In this document: positions 10,476 to 24,600 of the stretch, in pieces | How the letters are laid out: the number at the start of each line of letters is the position of its first letter | Position numbering within the stretch: position 1 is the stretch's first letter | NCBI RefSeq assembly: GCF_949628215.1 | Contig: NC_134276.1 | Location: forward strand, 111,638,756 to 111,702,755 | DNA: 64,000 nucleotides | Direction: 5' to 3' | DNA from: Phalacrocorax aristotelis | Taxonomy: Eukaryota > Chordata > Aves > Suliformes > Phalacrocoracidae | Translations under genes and position numbers: made by a program | Notes under the pieces: model-generated | Database searches by the model: none | What the model was told of the DNA's origin: nothing | What the model saw: only the letters and a program-made list of their open reading frames with translations

Positions 10476-12524
10476 TGACGGGCTTTCCGGAGGGAGTGTT
10501 CTCATGAAGCTTAGCAACGTTTGGGGAAAGGAGTGGATTTTTTTTCCCCCTCCACCCCGCATTGCCCCCTTTGGGTCTGCTCTACAACACTTCTTGCGGT
10601 TTTGAAGTTTAAGTAATCGATGGGGAACCATAAATTAGCATCTTAGGGAAGTACGCTTTAGTAGGGCGGAAACTTCAGTGCAAGGGTAAATTGTCTTTCA
10701 AAGTCGGGGTTGGCGCTGTGCTGCCGTATAGAGGTTAGATGCATTACAGTAGTTCAAGCACACAACTAGGAAGCGAACATCTGTAACAGCGTAGAGTTCT
10801 CTGTGAGCGTGTGCTGGGGCCAGATGCTCGGCAGTCGTCCTAATATTGAGTATTTGCATCTCTAAACGGTCTTTCACACTTTAGGTGAATTTGATGTCTG
10901 GGACCCTGGCTGGTTTTGCCCGTCTGTTAGAGCAAACTTGGTTCCAGAAAGCAACGGCTTACAGCATTTACTGTATCAGTCCTGAAGCAAGGACTCTAGC
11001 TTTATTGTTTGGAGTTAACAGGCTGCTTTGGGTATTTCTCCCCCTTCCTCTCATCTTCCCCCACCCCTAGCAAGAAAGGGAGCAATATAGGAGAAGCGGG
11101 AGATATTCAAGTACAGTTTTACATTGGTTGCATGATGTGATATGCAGTTTAGTGTTCAGTTTAGTCAAACGATAAGAAAATTTCTGTGTAATGTATGTAT
11201 GTGCTAAACAGTAGGAAGTTTTAATTGTGAACAGATTTAATGGAACATTTGTGTCTATCAGCATGGCCATAGTTTTGCAGGATTTTGTTTTCTGTTTGCT
11301 TTATTTTTCCTACTGTAATGTATTTTGATCCTGTACTTTTAAGATCACTGGTATTGGAGATATCGTTGTATACAAACTGGAAAACACCAGGCTGTAGAAA
11401 TGTAATTATTAGTAAGTGTTTAAAATTGTATGTAGCTAGAAGGAATACAATTGAAGTGCTCAGTGGAAGCGACAGAGTGAATCAGAGAAGCTTGGTGTTA
11501 CAGAATGTAATTAATGTAGCAGGCTGTTTGGAGATATATGAAACAAATGCAATTAACCAGCTTGCTGGAACGACAGGAGCAAGACATAATTTATTCTGGT
11601 TTTGTCATGGGTAACACAAGTAGAACCTTTGTTCTGCTTTAGCCCTATAGGACCAGGGTGGGGGGTGCAGGTGAAGCACATAGCTAATTTAGAGCTGGGC
11701 CATTAGAAAAAAATGCCAAGAAACTGCCCAGAATAGATGTGATCCTCCCTTTTTGTGGGAAGATATTGCAGAGTCTGTCAAGTTTGCCTACATTAACAAC
11801 TCTCTTAAATAAATAAATAAAAAGCCTTGTGGCTAGCACATCATGACCAAGTAGAGATAAGCTGTTATTGTTGAAATGACTAACAAGTAGCTTTGAAGCT
11901 ACTCTGCAAGCCTGGCACATGGTACTTCTGTCTCTTTAGGAACATAATAATTATGATTACACATTAGGGTGACATATACCACCAGTTGCTTTGGAAAGAT
12001 ATATATCAACATTAGTGCTACTTGTAGTGCTTTATTTTAAGAAAAAAAGCAAAACCCAACAGACCACTTGTTTAATAGGTCCTTGGTTTGTTTTCTATGT
12101 TTGAAAGTCCATTTCTGGGTTTGAGGCGGTTTTTGTTGTTGGGTTTGGGGTTTGGTTTTTTTTTTTGTTCTCCTGGCATCAGGTCCAGACAGAGGGAGAC
12201 ACAGTAGCATATAAGGCGTGTTAGCCATCCTTTTTCCTGTGACATTAGCTTTGTTTAGTGATTCAAAAGTGGCATTACACAGGACATAGTGGTGTAGATC
12301 AAAATGAGAATTCTTTTCTTTAAAGTTATTTTTTCTGTCCGTGGTTTTATGACATCTGAAAATTGCAAAGCTCAGAAAGCATACCTATATGTATGTATGC
12401 ATTTTTAATTATTATTACTGTGCTTATGATTTTCCTGTAGCCCTGCCCATATTCTTGCAGTCTGTTCAGGGAGTAACTGTAATGTTCTTTATCTTTAGCT
12501 GTCAATCTTGGTGACTGTTATTGG
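10476..12524. other. Intron 1, unremarkable AT-rich sequence
   Basis: Nothing recognisable was seen. There are scattered simple runs (for example a T/G-rich stretch around 12127-12168) and no exon-like open frame with splice sites. Confidence 0.55.
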
Positions 12525-12625
12525 AAACAAACAAACAAAAATCAAACACACACACAGACGTGCACACACACACACCCCCCCCCCCTCACACACACACCCA
12601 CCCCCAAACCCAAACAAAAAAACCT
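12525..12625 (+). repeat. Simple repeat: CAAA, (CA)n and C-rich tract
   Basis: A composite low-complexity tract: AAACAAACAAAC, then repeated CA units broken by GACGTG, then about eleven C, further CACACA and C-runs. Such tracts are polymorphic in length and have no coding meaning. Confidence 0.9.
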
Positions 12626-15600
12626 CACCCCACTAGGAAGTGTCTGTACCATAAAATGAAACACTGGCTAGTGGAATTAAAACAGCTGATTACATGGTTT
12701 TTTGAATAGTGTTAAATTGTTTTTTCTTTCATTGTTATGTGGGGGTTTCTTTGTTATCTTTCTTCCAATCATGAGTAAAGCTTGAAAGAATTAATATTAA
12801 CTGAAAAGTTCGCAACTGCTGTGAACGCAGGTGTGTGGATGTTGGCACAGACACTAGTGTTAGTGGGGCAAACTCTGCCCTGGTAGGACTCACAGTGCCT
12901 TCAATGAAAATGACAACCTTTTTTTGTCAGGGCTGGCTTTTAGCCATTGTCCCTTGAAAACTGCAAGTGTTATGCTCTTGAATGTGTGATGGTGTTAAAG
13001 ATACGTGAGACTAATGCTGTAAAAGCAGAGTTTTATCTCTGTATTTGTATATTTTAAAAACACTTATTGTCTTAATGAAAAGTATGCATTTGAAATGGTG
13101 GGGTAGCTTAAACAGTCTATCCTTTTCCTTTTTCTTTTTTTTTTATAATTCATTTTTTTTCTTCACACCAGTGAGCTACACTTCTGTGGCCTTGTGCAGG
13201 TCTCGGTTGCCTATCAGGGAACATGGCTTACATATAAAGCTAGAGTATATTCTGACAGGGTCTTGATCTCTCATGTGAGTTTTGCTGTTGATGGATAGCC
13301 TTTGCTTCTGTGGAATGTGTGCATTTTAATGCATTAAGAGTAAAATTCTGAAGTGGAGAGTTTGCGTTACTGTTTCCTTTAGCTTGTTCTTCCATGGGAC
13401 TCAATTCTGCAGAGCATTTAAGAGTGTGCTTCCATCGCTTATCCAGAACCTCACTGAAGATAATAAGAATTTAAACATGTGTTCGAAGTTAATCAGATGC
13501 TTTAAATCTTTGCTGAGTAGGGATGAATTTATGCCCATGGTGAAACATTTTGCTGAATTAGTCTTAATATTTTGCATTCTTTACTTCCTGTCTGGTAAGT
13601 CATAATTGCAACAGCATATATTTATGTGCAAAAGGTAGGCAATGAGAAAATCCTGCCATTGCACTTCCAGAGATGGATATGTTTGAAAAGTAATTTGATA
13701 ATCCAAATAATTTGTTTTGTTCCTTTGCTAATTTGGTACACTGCAAAAGGTCTGATACCTCACAATTCTTTCAGAAAAGGTGGAACAGGGGTTTTTGAAC
13801 TTCTCTGTGAGTTGCACTTACTAAAATAATCCTTCCATTAGGAGCTTTTTGGAATTATGAGATTGATGTTGCTTAAGTAAAAATAAGTTTTAGCACTGCA
13901 CGCTAAAGATAGGTAACCTTAAAAGTAGTCAAAAGAATTTAAGTAGATTTTTGTAAGGATGCATAAAAAACATCAAAGATGCTTCCCCCCCAAAAAAAAA
14001 AAAAATCCAGTGAGAGGAAATGGAGGCTTTGGCTAGCCTGCCCAGTCAGCTCTGTTTCCAGGAGTTGCTTTTCTATAGCAATGCTATGTGGGCTCATAGC
14101 ACTAAATTCAAGACATGCTCTGTCCGCTGCTGAACCATTTAGTGGAAATTACTAAAGTGTATGCAATGGCTTTTTAGCCATTTGCTACCCTTGAATTGCT
14201 ATTCAAATATTGATCTCAGCTAAATAGATTGCTAACAGGTTCTGTACATTCTGTTTCAGCCACCTAAGAGGAACACTGCTGTCAGGTTTTATATGTTATC
14301 TCAGCTGGCATGGCAGAGGTTGCTCTTCCTGTGGCTGCCATCTGGCTCACCACCTCTCATACCAACCTTGTGGAGGATACTTAGTAATCATATTGATGCT
14401 GTTTCTTGCCAAGAGGCTGGGTTACTGGTGTTCTTTTCTATATTTCTATAGAAATCTCTTTATTTTCTGTGCAGAAGAAAGTAAGTATTCGCTCTTGCCA
14501 AATAAATAAATGCGTTGGTTTTTTGGTTCTGACTGAACAGACATTTCTTACATGTGACTGCTGAATTTTACAGAACATTTGTTGTTATCCAAGCTTTCTT
14601 GCACTTTTATAGTAAATGTGCCTTGTACGTTCCAAAAAATTCCTTTAAATTTTGGTACATAGAAAGATACAGAATCTGATCCTAAATCACTACTGCAGAG
14701 AGGGTGTTGAGTCCTGCATATCTTTTATGCAGGACTAGTCGTGTGGACTGTTAGCTATGAAATCTTTGAATGCAAAATAATTGCACAGAAATAAAGATTT
14801 GTGGATGTAGGTTTTAGTCTTACCATCTTTACTCTCCTGTGTGGCTTCTACTATACAACGCAAACTGTGGACTCTCTGCCCTTGAAATTATGTGTCCAGA
14901 AATAAGATTGAGTTGTCAGTGTTGTCCTCACCTCAAACCCTTTCCTTAACAAAACAACTGTTAATCACCTGTGGTTAGCACTTTTTACTGTAATAGTGGA
15001 TAATTAAGCAAGTCCCCGTTAATTTAGGACCTGATTCTGCGCCACTGAAATCTGTAACGATTTTGCTACTGAGTCCTTTGCATGAAAGACCTTGAAAACT
15101 GGTGGTGATTTCTTGACTGTAAGTAAAGGCTTGCATCATAATTCATGTAATCTAATCTTTATAGAAGGTGAAGTTGGCTTTTTGCTACATCATTCCATGG
15201 GGATAGCTTCAAAACACTAGAAGGTACAAGTGTATGTTGCTGCTTTAGTCCTGCTTACTCCTTATTTGTTCCTATAGTGCTGTCTTTACTAGTACAGAGT
15301 ATCCCTTTGTAAGCAGAAAGCCGCTTCTTGTGCTGTGTTGTGGATGTAATGATATGCATTCTTAATATTTTTTCAAGTCAAAAGTTCATGAAGTACGAAA
15401 TAGCTTTTTAATTCCACTTCTGCAGCTTATCTTGGCTTTGCTGCCATGGAAGAGATCCAAGATGTGCTCTTAATTTTATTAAAATAATAACCTTAATCAA
15501 TAAATACCTGAACAACAATAGACAAACTAACCAGTAGTACCCATGTAATAACCTGCTGATACCTATATTGAGCTGCTGTGCTCTAGTGGCCACGCTGAGA

Positions 15601-18600
15601 TTCATCTTTGTGTTATGGACAAACGTGATGTAAAGATATTAATTTAAACAGTGTTCTGGCAGAGGTAGCTTGTGCATATGCGTTGAACTGGCAGTCTTTA
15701 CCATTCTACTCCAGCTATTTTTTTGTAAACTCACTTAATAATGGTTATTATGTGCAGATCTCTTTGAGTTAACACATCTGTTTAACTGGGTTTTGAGATA
15801 ATTTTCTGGTTATGTTCTAGACAGATTTGCAAACATCCTTCCCTGTGCTTAATTCCTCTTTGAGCTTAGTTGCACTACAAAACCACGTCAGTAAAAAACA
15901 CACAGCTTTGTTTTGCTTAATGATAAAGTTGTTTGTAGAAATATATTCTACCAGGAAACAGTGCATAGGCTTGCTGATAACTGAAGGTCACCAATCTTCT
16001 AGTGATTCCAGTGTATACTTTGGAACCAATTGAAATTGTGTGCTTTCAGATTGTATTGCGAACTTTTTATGCTATTTATCTGGCCTGGTTGTGGAGACAC
16101 TTGTTCAGCTTTACCTACCTATGTGAATGATGGCTGGAAGAACACAAAATGTTTTCAAATTCATCCCGCATTGATTCCAGGTGCTCATTGCATAAGACAC
16201 CGTTCCAGGCTTGTTTTGGGGCAATCTTAATGATATGCTTAATGCTTGCAGAATTACCCTTCTTGTCACTGAGTCGTCATTGTAATCCTTCAGTTCCAGC
16301 AGAATTCTTCAGTCTGACTAGAGTGAAAGACAGTGGCCTGCTGCTGTACTATTTCATGCTTTGTTATAATTTCTTTATTTTCTCTCATCACTTTTTCTCA
16401 GATTAATTGGGAGAACAGTTCATCTGGTCTGATATATGGAAATGAACTGGTAGGATGAGTGGGGATGCCAAGAGTTGAAGTATGATCTAACTCATTAGAG
16501 TTTACGTAGATGATTATGCCACAATGCCTGTTGCAGCATATGGTCTTTTAGTTTGTATTTATGCATTGCCCATATAGCGTCAGTGTAGTGTGCCAAGGGG
16601 AGAAGTCTCCTTGTAATATGTTTTGTCGTAAATGAAGATTGAACAAGTAAGTAAAGAATAAATGTCCAGCAGCAAGTTGTAAAACACAGTAAACTTTGTA
16701 GTTCGCTTCTGTTAATCGCTTGCTATTGATTACAAGAGAAACTGAGTGGAAAAAATTTAACCTTTTAAAACCAAAATGTCACATAACTAACATCAGGTAA
16801 CTTGTTTCTCATTCATAGTGGATGGAGGAACTGTTCGTGCCAGGGTACCAGAGGTGCTTTTTTTTACTGCTGTGAAAATGTCAAGAGTTAAGAAGCAGTT
16901 ATGAGAAGTATTTTAATGCTGCGTGAGCCCTCTAATTATGGTTTCTCAAGCTGTCATTCTGTGCAGTTTTCAAAGTCTGCATGTCCTGTAGCCCAGATGA
17001 CTTCATCCTGGCAAAAGGAGTGGTCCATTTTAACAGCTTATATTGTATCCTAAAGAGAACTCTGTAACTAAGGGATGGGTGATCGTTTCTGTCGTATCAG
17101 TATTATGAAAAATTCAAATGGCATAGCAATGCTGTTGGACTAGGAGATAGTGAAAATGTGTGCTTTCTTCACCTGGATTTCTTTTCCCTAGTCAACTTGA
17201 TCTTCTCTTTGGGATTGTCGCTTCATAGTGGAGGCTGCAGAAGAAGAATCTGTGGGTGCTTCCTCCTTCTCTCTTTCCAGAGATGAAATACTGTGCTCAA
17301 CGCATTGTGTCACCTTCACCTGGAGATGCCTGTTGGTCTGCATGTACGTGTGCACTAGCACTGCCCTGCTCTGACACTTCTCTGTGGAGAGAAGTAACAC
17401 TGTAAGCTAGGAGAAGGAGTGGAATAGTAGCCTGAGTCCAGGTCCATGCCTTGATGGATTAAAGGAAATAAGGAATGAGGGGAGAGAGAGAATAGCAGAG
17501 GAACTGGGCTACAGAGCATGTGGCTGGGTCAGGCAGCGTAGGGAGTGAAAAGGGGAGCAAAACACTACTGTCATGCTTAACATGATAGTGTTGATGCCTA
17601 ATAACTTCAAGGTTTTTTATACACAGTATGTTTAGGCTTTTATCTTTGCTATGTCATTTGTACATCACTCATCCATGAAGTGACTAAACCTCACTGTTAA
17701 ATTCTTTGAGTCCAGATTTTTTTTTGAGTGGCTGTAAGAAAATGCTAAAATGTGATTTGATGCGGTGAACTAAGGTCTTTGGTTTTAACTTGATGCACTG
17801 CAGAAGCGCTGTGATAGAGTGGCTGGATTTTTTGTGTGGATGTGTTTTTATGATATGTAAGAGAAATTCAGTGGGCTGACTAAAATAGTTGGTTTACATC
17901 AAGGCAACAGCCATTAAACAAAGGACTTTCAGTGGGAAAAATTAACTATCAGAAATACGCTGGCTGCATTTTACCCTTGTTCTGTTACCAAACTGGGCTT
18001 TAAAATAAAATGCTCTTATTTTAAGCTAGTCAGTGTGATATATCTATTCAGATGTATGCCTGAGTTATAAATGTCTGGGTTTTTTTCTTCTGCATGAATT
18101 TGATTCATCGTCTTAGACTGTGCAATGTGATGTTTACCTAATGAGACCAGACAGCTTGCTCTGGAAGATCAAGTCTCATGGGGTAAAATCCCAGCATTTG
18201 GACTAGGGGGTTCCTATGATACAATTGTCTTTTAGTACTGTTGTCTTTAAACCTCTAAGAATAGCTCTCTGTGTACATCTAGATTTAAAAAGAAAAAAAA
18301 AGTTTTTATCTTTGTAGAAATATATCTCAAAACACTTATAATGAAAGAAAATAACTGTAAAAGCTGTAAGGAGTAGAATTTGCCTCTGCAGGCAAAACTG
18401 TAAACAGTAGTAAGAACTGTTAGAACACTGAATTAAAAGAAAATGAAATGTGTGACAAGTAGACAAACAGATATTTAATTAAATATGATAAATATGAATC
18501 AATGTAAAACAGAACTGTTTATTATTATTTACTGAATCCTTTTTGACAACTGCTCAGTTTAGGATAAAATGCAAAAGAACATATGTCTGCCTTTGTATGA

Positions 18601-21600
18601 CCCCAAATTTCTCTGTTCTCCCTTTCAGCAGACAACATGCCTTTTTTCCCTAAGTGATTTTTGGTTGCTAGGAGAAGTGCAGTAGTCTGCCCTGCTCTTA
18701 CCCAGTGGTAAAACCGAAGAGTGTATTGAGGTAAAGAGAGGGGCAAAGCACAGTATAGGCCATGAATCACAAGTTGTCTCCAATATGTCCACTTTGTTCC
18801 TACTTTTTCTTTGAAAACTTTTGTTTTTACCAGTAGTGTTTCTTTTCAGCTGATCTCTCAAAGCCATTCAGAGAGTGAAAAATATTGTGCTGTTAAGAGT
18901 CCACTTAGAGGAACAAAAAGAGGAGGGGGAGACTTTGAGGCTTATTCATGGGGCCACAGTGGTAGCAACGGCAACTCAATGAATAGCTTCAGTCAGCAGT
19001 TGCTAAAACTGGATGATTGATACCTTCTGTTTTTTGCTAGGACTAGAAGTATACAGAGCCTTCATAGTGGTCCTGCCAGTTTTAATGCAAGATATTGAAG
19101 TTGTTTACAAACTATCTTCAAACTTCAGTATATGCAGTATTCCTGAAGCATGCCCAAATAATTCAAATAGTAATGCTGCGTGCATTTGTTAACAATTCTC
19201 TCTTTCTAATTTTAATAATCATGCTGCTCCTGTTCTAGTCTGTGAAACCGTTTATTCACTCTCTGAATTGTGCTCTTTGAATTAACTGTGTACTGTGGCA
19301 AGAATCACTTGACTGTCACCTCCTATAATGATCTGAAAGTCTGAAAGCTTAACCAAATGTCATTGGCTACTTTTAAACCTTTCCAGTTAAAAATGGTTTT
19401 ATACAGCTAGATATTATAACAGGTGTCAGTGACTAGACAATATTGTCTATATTAATAGACTGCTGAAATCAGAAGAGCTGAGGCAGATTTCACTTGAAAT
19501 TCATTGCAGGATGACTGTATAGACAATATGTCCTTTCCTTCAGTGCTTAATGAAACCTAACCTTAAGAGCAGTCTTAAAACAATGATTATATCTCTCAAG
19601 AAAGATTGCTCAAGAGGTCATGTGTGTGAGTCCTATCGATGAGGAAACAGAACATGTGACTGCAGAGAACTGTGATTTGTGCTGGAGAAACAGATGACTG
19701 CCTGTGAACAGAGCAGGCCCCTGTGTCATTCCTTAACAGGAGTAAGTGGTGAACGGCTAAGGGTCTTATTACCAATTTAGAATATCTTGTTGACTCAATC
19801 TAGTGACATGCAGATAATAGAGAAATTCAGTGATGATCTAATTGGAAAAATAGCGCAGCAACCTGTACCCGTTTGCTATTTCCGTTTGAACAAAATAGGC
19901 TTCACCTATATTTCTAAGGGTATTGGGTGACCTGGCAGTACTGGATTCAGTCCCAGTGTAATTTAATGGAATTTGTGTCTGTTTAGGTCAGGGCTGAATT
20001 TGCCCCAGGGGAAAGATGAAGATGGAAGAGTTGTAAGTTAAATTGCAGGGAGCTGGCTCTATCTTTCAGTCTGCTGATGGGGGTGGGGAGTGTGCACGCG
20101 GTTCTTTTGTGTATGGTGTTTTTTTTTTCCTTTTTCTTCCTGATCCACACAGACTTTAGGAGTAATTTAAATACCATCTACAGTATGACCAAGTTTTCAG
20201 TTACTTCCATGAAAACTGCAAGTGCTGAGACCAAGGATTTTCCCTCATCAGTTAGAGCAGATGTTGCCTCAGTGTTGTTAGTTCAAAAGTTTGGTTGTGC
20301 TGCTTCCTGCTGAGAACTGTGTGGGAAAACAGACAAGTTTTTGTTACTGCATGTGGATATTGGTTAGCAAAACTGGATTAACTATTAATATGTTAATATA
20401 AAGGACGTGCCCAGTACCACTCAGGAGCTCCGTGCCAGAAGGGAGAATGAGATCTGGTCTCTAAGAATGCAGTTGGTGGTGGGAGAGGTACGCTAGTGTT
20501 AACTGTGAAGGCAGAAGGGGTAGCTTGAACTGATGTTGCTGCTTTATCTGGCATTTAAAGGAAAGCAACTTTTGAGGTCTGGGAGGATGAGGATGGTAGA
20601 ATCACAGACCATGAATCTGCCCTCTAGTAACAATTTTCCTTCCTGTAATTTGATAGTCCTGCTGCTCTGCATTATGAAAGAGAAAAGAGGTAGAGGGTGA
20701 TTCAGCACTGCTGGATTTGGGACAGGGGCTAGGAGGGAGCAGACACTGGTGCAGTGAAATACTGCGCTACGCCTGTCCTTCCTGATCTTTTCCCTCTGTC
20801 CTCAGCTATGTGTTTCTGGGAGTCGAAATATGCTAAGAAAGGAGTCAGGAAAGAAGTGGTAGCTCTGGATGTGGACCTGTCTGAAACTGGAGGAAACCTA
20901 TTGTTGCATGGTGACATTCAGCTGTCTGACCTCCCTGTTCTTGCATTTCCTTCTTCATTCACCTTAACGTGCCAAATGAAGCATCATTTCTTCAGAGAAC
21001 TCATCTGTCCCTCAGGCTGATTCATTTGTAGATTCAACTTCTTTCAGATTAAGCAGTATACATCTATTTAAGTAAGGACCAACTATAGCTGCAGTATTGA
21101 AGTGGAGAAGTAAGGAATGAAGGCAGGTTTATGTACACTTTTCCTGTCATATGAAATGGAACAAATATATGGCCATTTCTTATTCTTTCTGTCTTTCTCC
21201 CTCCTGTTAAATCTATTTCCTAAATTTTTTGCTATAATGAAAGATGTGTGTAGCTTGCTTGACAAGTTTCAAATATGAAATCTCCTCACTATTGATGTTT
21301 TGCATTTGTAATTCTAGAACATTTTTCTCTGCATAGGCCAGAAATTTAGAGATGCCTCAGCTTACTACTCAGAAATCACCGGAGCTGAAATTTCTAGATT
21401 TATTCTATGCCATGGAGAAAAGGATACTCTTGTGTTTACAGATTTTCATTCCTTGTGCTGCTTGTCTGCTACTTCTGTTCATGTTCCATGTTTCATTCAT
21501 GTAGCTTGCCTCCTTATATTTCATAGTTGAAGACTTTCTTCTATCCTGTTTTCTTGTCAATTGTTCTCGTTTCTTTCCCAACTTTTTTCTGTTAATCTCA

Positions 21601-24600
21601 TTCTTTGGTTGGTTTAGGTTGCTGTTTTCTAACCATGTTGCTTGAATATGAAGAATGAAAGGACTGAAGTAACAAGAAGAGTTGGGGGGAAGGTGGTGTT
21701 GGTGGTGAAAGAACATGGTGAATTCTGTGTGCATAGATAATGTTCTGTGGAGGGACAATCTTCTGCTAGCCCTAGCAAGTACTTTGAGTAAATTTGAGAA
21801 AAAAAAAAAAGTTTACAGGTCTAAGCCAAATTTTGTGTGAGGTTGGAGAGAGGTACCTTCCTGAACGTTTAACCATGTCTCAAGGCTACCTTTTAGTTTT
21901 GAAGCACATAAGTCTTGACTCTGTCTTGGAGAATCCCTCCTTAAGTCTAGAAAGGATTACAGATAACTATGTTTATAAGTGATTTCTTAGGTTTCCTATT
22001 CTTACAAATAGTTGAACTTTATCCATTTATAAAATATCCATACATAAAAGAGCAATCAACTTTAAATACCTGAGCTGATTTTTTTTTTTAATGTTCTACA
22101 AAGTTACAAAAACAGACAACATAAAAAGGCAAAAGGTACTAGGTCGGCATGAACTATAGTTTAGTAGTAACATAAACATAGTAACAGTATTCAAGGAAAT
22201 TATTGTGCTGATACTACTGTTGAAATAATTGATATTATTTGAAGACTTAATTTCTGTTATGTGTATATAATCTATACATGATAAATGGGTAAATATTATA
22301 CATAATACAATATATACTATACAGTACATCTTGTAAGAGAAATCTCTTAACTTACTACATAAGCTGGGCGAAAGTTTACATTGTGGGGTTATTTTTTTTT
22401 CTCTCCCCTAATTCACAGTTGATCTTAGTTGTACTGAAGACCAAATGTTATTTTTCCTGTAGTGGGTGTGACTTGTAATGTATACGAAATCATGACTCGG
22501 CAGAAGATGCTAGGAATTTTGTCATCAGCATCACTGGGGCCACAGTTTTGTTTTTGGAGTATTTGGTAATGTGGGAGGCTAATGCAGAGAAGGAAGTTTT
22601 GTTGTGGTTTTTTTTGTTTGTTTTGCATTGGTTTTTTTTGTGGTGTGTTTTTTGTTTGTTTGTGTTGCTTTTTTTTTTGTAATTACACAAAGCTTAAGAG
22701 ATTGACTTAAAACAGAACGTAGAGCTGTAATCAGGAGGTTAACAGATGCAAGAAGCTTCACCTGTGCCCTGTTACACAACTAGTGGGAAACATCCAGTAG
22801 TAAGGAGTGTAGTCAGCAGCTTTAGAAAGAAGTCTGTAACATCATGAAATCTAATTATTTCATCTTCAAATGAAGGCTGGGTGTTGACTTACGGAGAGCA
22901 CCTTTAGGCTGCATCTGCCTTGAGGACTACAACTTTCACTATTAGGGAAGCCACAAATCTATTTTAAAAACAATTTGTAATAGATTTGCAAAGTAGAAAG
23001 GCAGATACATTATTTGGTTAACGAATTTCTTCCATACCTCTTAGTATTTGTGACCAGATGTCTTACTAGGCCACTTGGTGTTTCCAGAGCAGTGACAAAG
23101 ATGAAATAAATTCTAGCTCTCTTTGGATGAAGAATGATACAGAAGTTATCAGTCATTTGAAGGGGATGGAGAATAACTGTATGCAAGGCTTGGTCACTTC
23201 TGCGATTTGCAGTGGTACTTTTGGCATCTTTTGAGATGGTCTCAGCATGTACTTTAAGGGCCCAGTTCTGTATTTTACCACATATACTATCATCAAACTC
23301 TAGGCCAGACTTTGTTAAAGACTACATCATGTTAATCCCATGGTATTACTGTTAATGTAGGGTGCAGGTATTTTTGCCGTCTGGGAAATCACCAAGAAAG
23401 CTTCACTGGAGTGGGGCAGCACCTCCTGGGCTTGTCTTCTAATTGGAGTAAAGGAAAAATTTCTGATGACCTGATGTGTTTTGCTATCATGCCCAGGTAA
23501 GCATATAGAGGGAAAAGGGTGGAGCATGGAGGGGCAGAGTTGGAGCCATGGCTTAGCATGCTTCTTGCTTATTACTTGCACTGTGAAACCTTTGCTGCTG
23601 CAGAAACTGCAGATGGGGAATATTTTAGCCACCACTAGAATAAAGCACAGTGTTTTTCATAGATGCCCAGAATACCCTTATGCCAATTCAGGATTCGGGG
23701 CATTGGGGGAAAGAATTCTAAGGTCATTTTTAGAGGAAGATAGATTCCTGAGAGTTTGAAACTTCTGAAGACAGAGATCCATGCATATGCAGTCAGAGAA
23801 TATATCTACCTTTTTTCCCCCCCCAGTGCCTCTGGAAATTAATTTCCTAGTGACTTTTGTTTGACACTTTGAACAGACAGGCAGCATTCTCACATTTAAC
23901 GAGTGTGATATGTTAAGCCGGGGATAGAAAAATGCAGAGAAGGTTAGTTTTAATATGGACTTGGCTGAAGGCATGCTACCTAATGAATCACTAATACCAC
24001 ATCCTGCAGTGTTACGCATGCTAGCGCTCTCCTGTCCAAATACAATTCTTGTCCAGCTTCCTTCACTTACAAACCTCACAGGGTCATAATTCTTAAATTT
24101 ACTTTAGAAAGAAGATAGATTACAAGTTGGACTAGCTGAGATGGAGCATTTTGAACAAGTTTCTTTGGAAGTGAGACTTCAGTGGAGAAATGGAAACATA
24201 GAAAAAAATAGTGCTATGCAGGAGCAAATATGTTCAGCCTGTACACTGAGTACCTGGAGAGGAAATAGATTCTTTAATATTCTATGCTGAATGTTCAGCT
24301 CAGAATGTTTGGATTGTAGTGCGCTTGCACATATTAAAGCTTTTTTATAACTTGGTATGAATTGGTTGCATATGCATGTGATATAAATAAAACCTAACTG
24401 GCTGTTGTAAGCCAAAGAAATAAATCATCCAATGATACTATTGCATATATTCTTGGTACAACTGTCGTGGAGAGCTATAAATAGATCTTGCTTATTACTT
24501 TTGCTTGCATTTATTTTTGCTTTAAATGGCAAATAAAACTATTGTTAACAGACCTTAAAATCACTTGGAGGATATTTACTTAGATCATTTTGAGGAAAAG

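Noticed and set aside
12525-12625. Possible coding region (62-residue frame of T, H and P)
   Set aside because: The frame is only the translation of a CA/C simple repeat.
23811-23828. Long pyrimidine tract followed by AG, resembling a splice acceptor
   Set aside because: The downstream frame does not match any Robo segment and no paired donor with coding signal follows.
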